From assembly GCF_019656655.1 (NCBI RefSeq), contig NZ_BPMV01000002.1, positions 186,001 to 250,000 of the forward strand: a stretch of DNA of 64,000 nucleotides, written 5' to 3'. The stretch comes from Tsukamurella sp. TY48 (GTDB lineage Bacteria; Actinomycetota; Actinomycetes; Mycobacteriales; Mycobacteriaceae). Positions 61,997-64,000 of the stretch are shown in pieces. Under the pieces are notes generated by a model. The model was not told where the DNA came from. It made no database searches and saw only the letters and a list, made by a program, of their open reading frames with translations. Numbering within the stretch: the stretch's first letter is position 1; the number at the start of each line of letters is the position of its first letter. The position numbers and the translations under genes are program-made.

Positions 61997-64000
<2,004 letters not shown>

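Overview
The window is high-GC, gene-dense actinobacterial DNA from the order Mycobacteriales. Evidence is the mycolic-acid-group gene set (rbpA, ppm/lnt, the Pup-proteasome genes, F420-dependent oxidoreductases, a DprE2-like reductase) and a backbone that follows the Mycobacterium tuberculosis Rv2050 (rbpA) to Rv2124c (metH) order almost gene for gene. A free-living relative such as Tsukamurella, Gordonia or Williamsia fits; the genus is inference.

Layout. 1-5,010: rbpA, then an overlapping minus-strand set (amidohydrolase, lnt, ppm synthase) and fxsA. 5,050-14,150: the first cobalamin block (cobN; cobG, cobH, cobIJ), with a TetR/FabH/hotdog lipid module carrying two operator-like palindromes. 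14,177-27,339: accessory DNA absent from the tuberculosis order: DUF1330, an XRE regulator with a hydrolase and MFS exporter, a PPOX protein, an isochorismatase-like protein without its catalytic triad, a MerR/hydrolase pair, a small membrane protein, and a CUT2 sugar ABC operon with ROK regulator, Gfo/Idh dehydrogenase and TIM-barrel isomerase. The ABC binding-protein gene is frameshifted. 27,345-31,176: the second cobalamin block (cobK, cobM, cobL), a DprE2-like SDR and a divergent F420 biliverdin-reductase homologue. 31,173-39,629: sugar porter, pepE, 5'-3' exonuclease, DUF4333 protein, helY, tatC, tatA. 39,724-54,193: the Pup-proteasome system (pafC, pafB, pafA, prcA, prcB, pup, dop, mpa) and trmI. 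Four extra genes separate pup from dop, and an Rv1747-like FHA/ABC exporter sits between dop and mpa. 54,260-64,000: DUF1877 protein, thioesterase, hisG/hisE, membrane hydrolase, lipoprotein, HAD phosphatase, lipoprotein 5'-nucleotidase, and the start of metH behind a probable SAH riboswitch.

How it works together. CobG, CobH, CobIJ, CobK, CobM, CobL and CobN cover most aerobic corrin-ring steps up to cobalt insertion. MetH at the right end is a B12 user. Pup is made conjugation-ready by Dop, ligated by PafA, and its targets are unfolded by Mpa into the PrcAB core; PafB/PafC are the linked WYL-domain DNA-damage regulators.

Transcription. About a dozen genes have a TANNNT hexamer ending 6-8 nt before the start codon with no Shine-Dalgarno sequence, the pattern of leaderless mRNAs. 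This decided several starts. In one case (cobH) the upstream gene's TAG stop codon also begins the -10 box. The most unusual items are the SAH-riboswitch/E. coli-type metH pair, the triad-less isochorismatase-like protein, the MerR promoter with a 20-bp spacer, the frameshifted sugar-binding protein, and the insertion that splits dop from pup.
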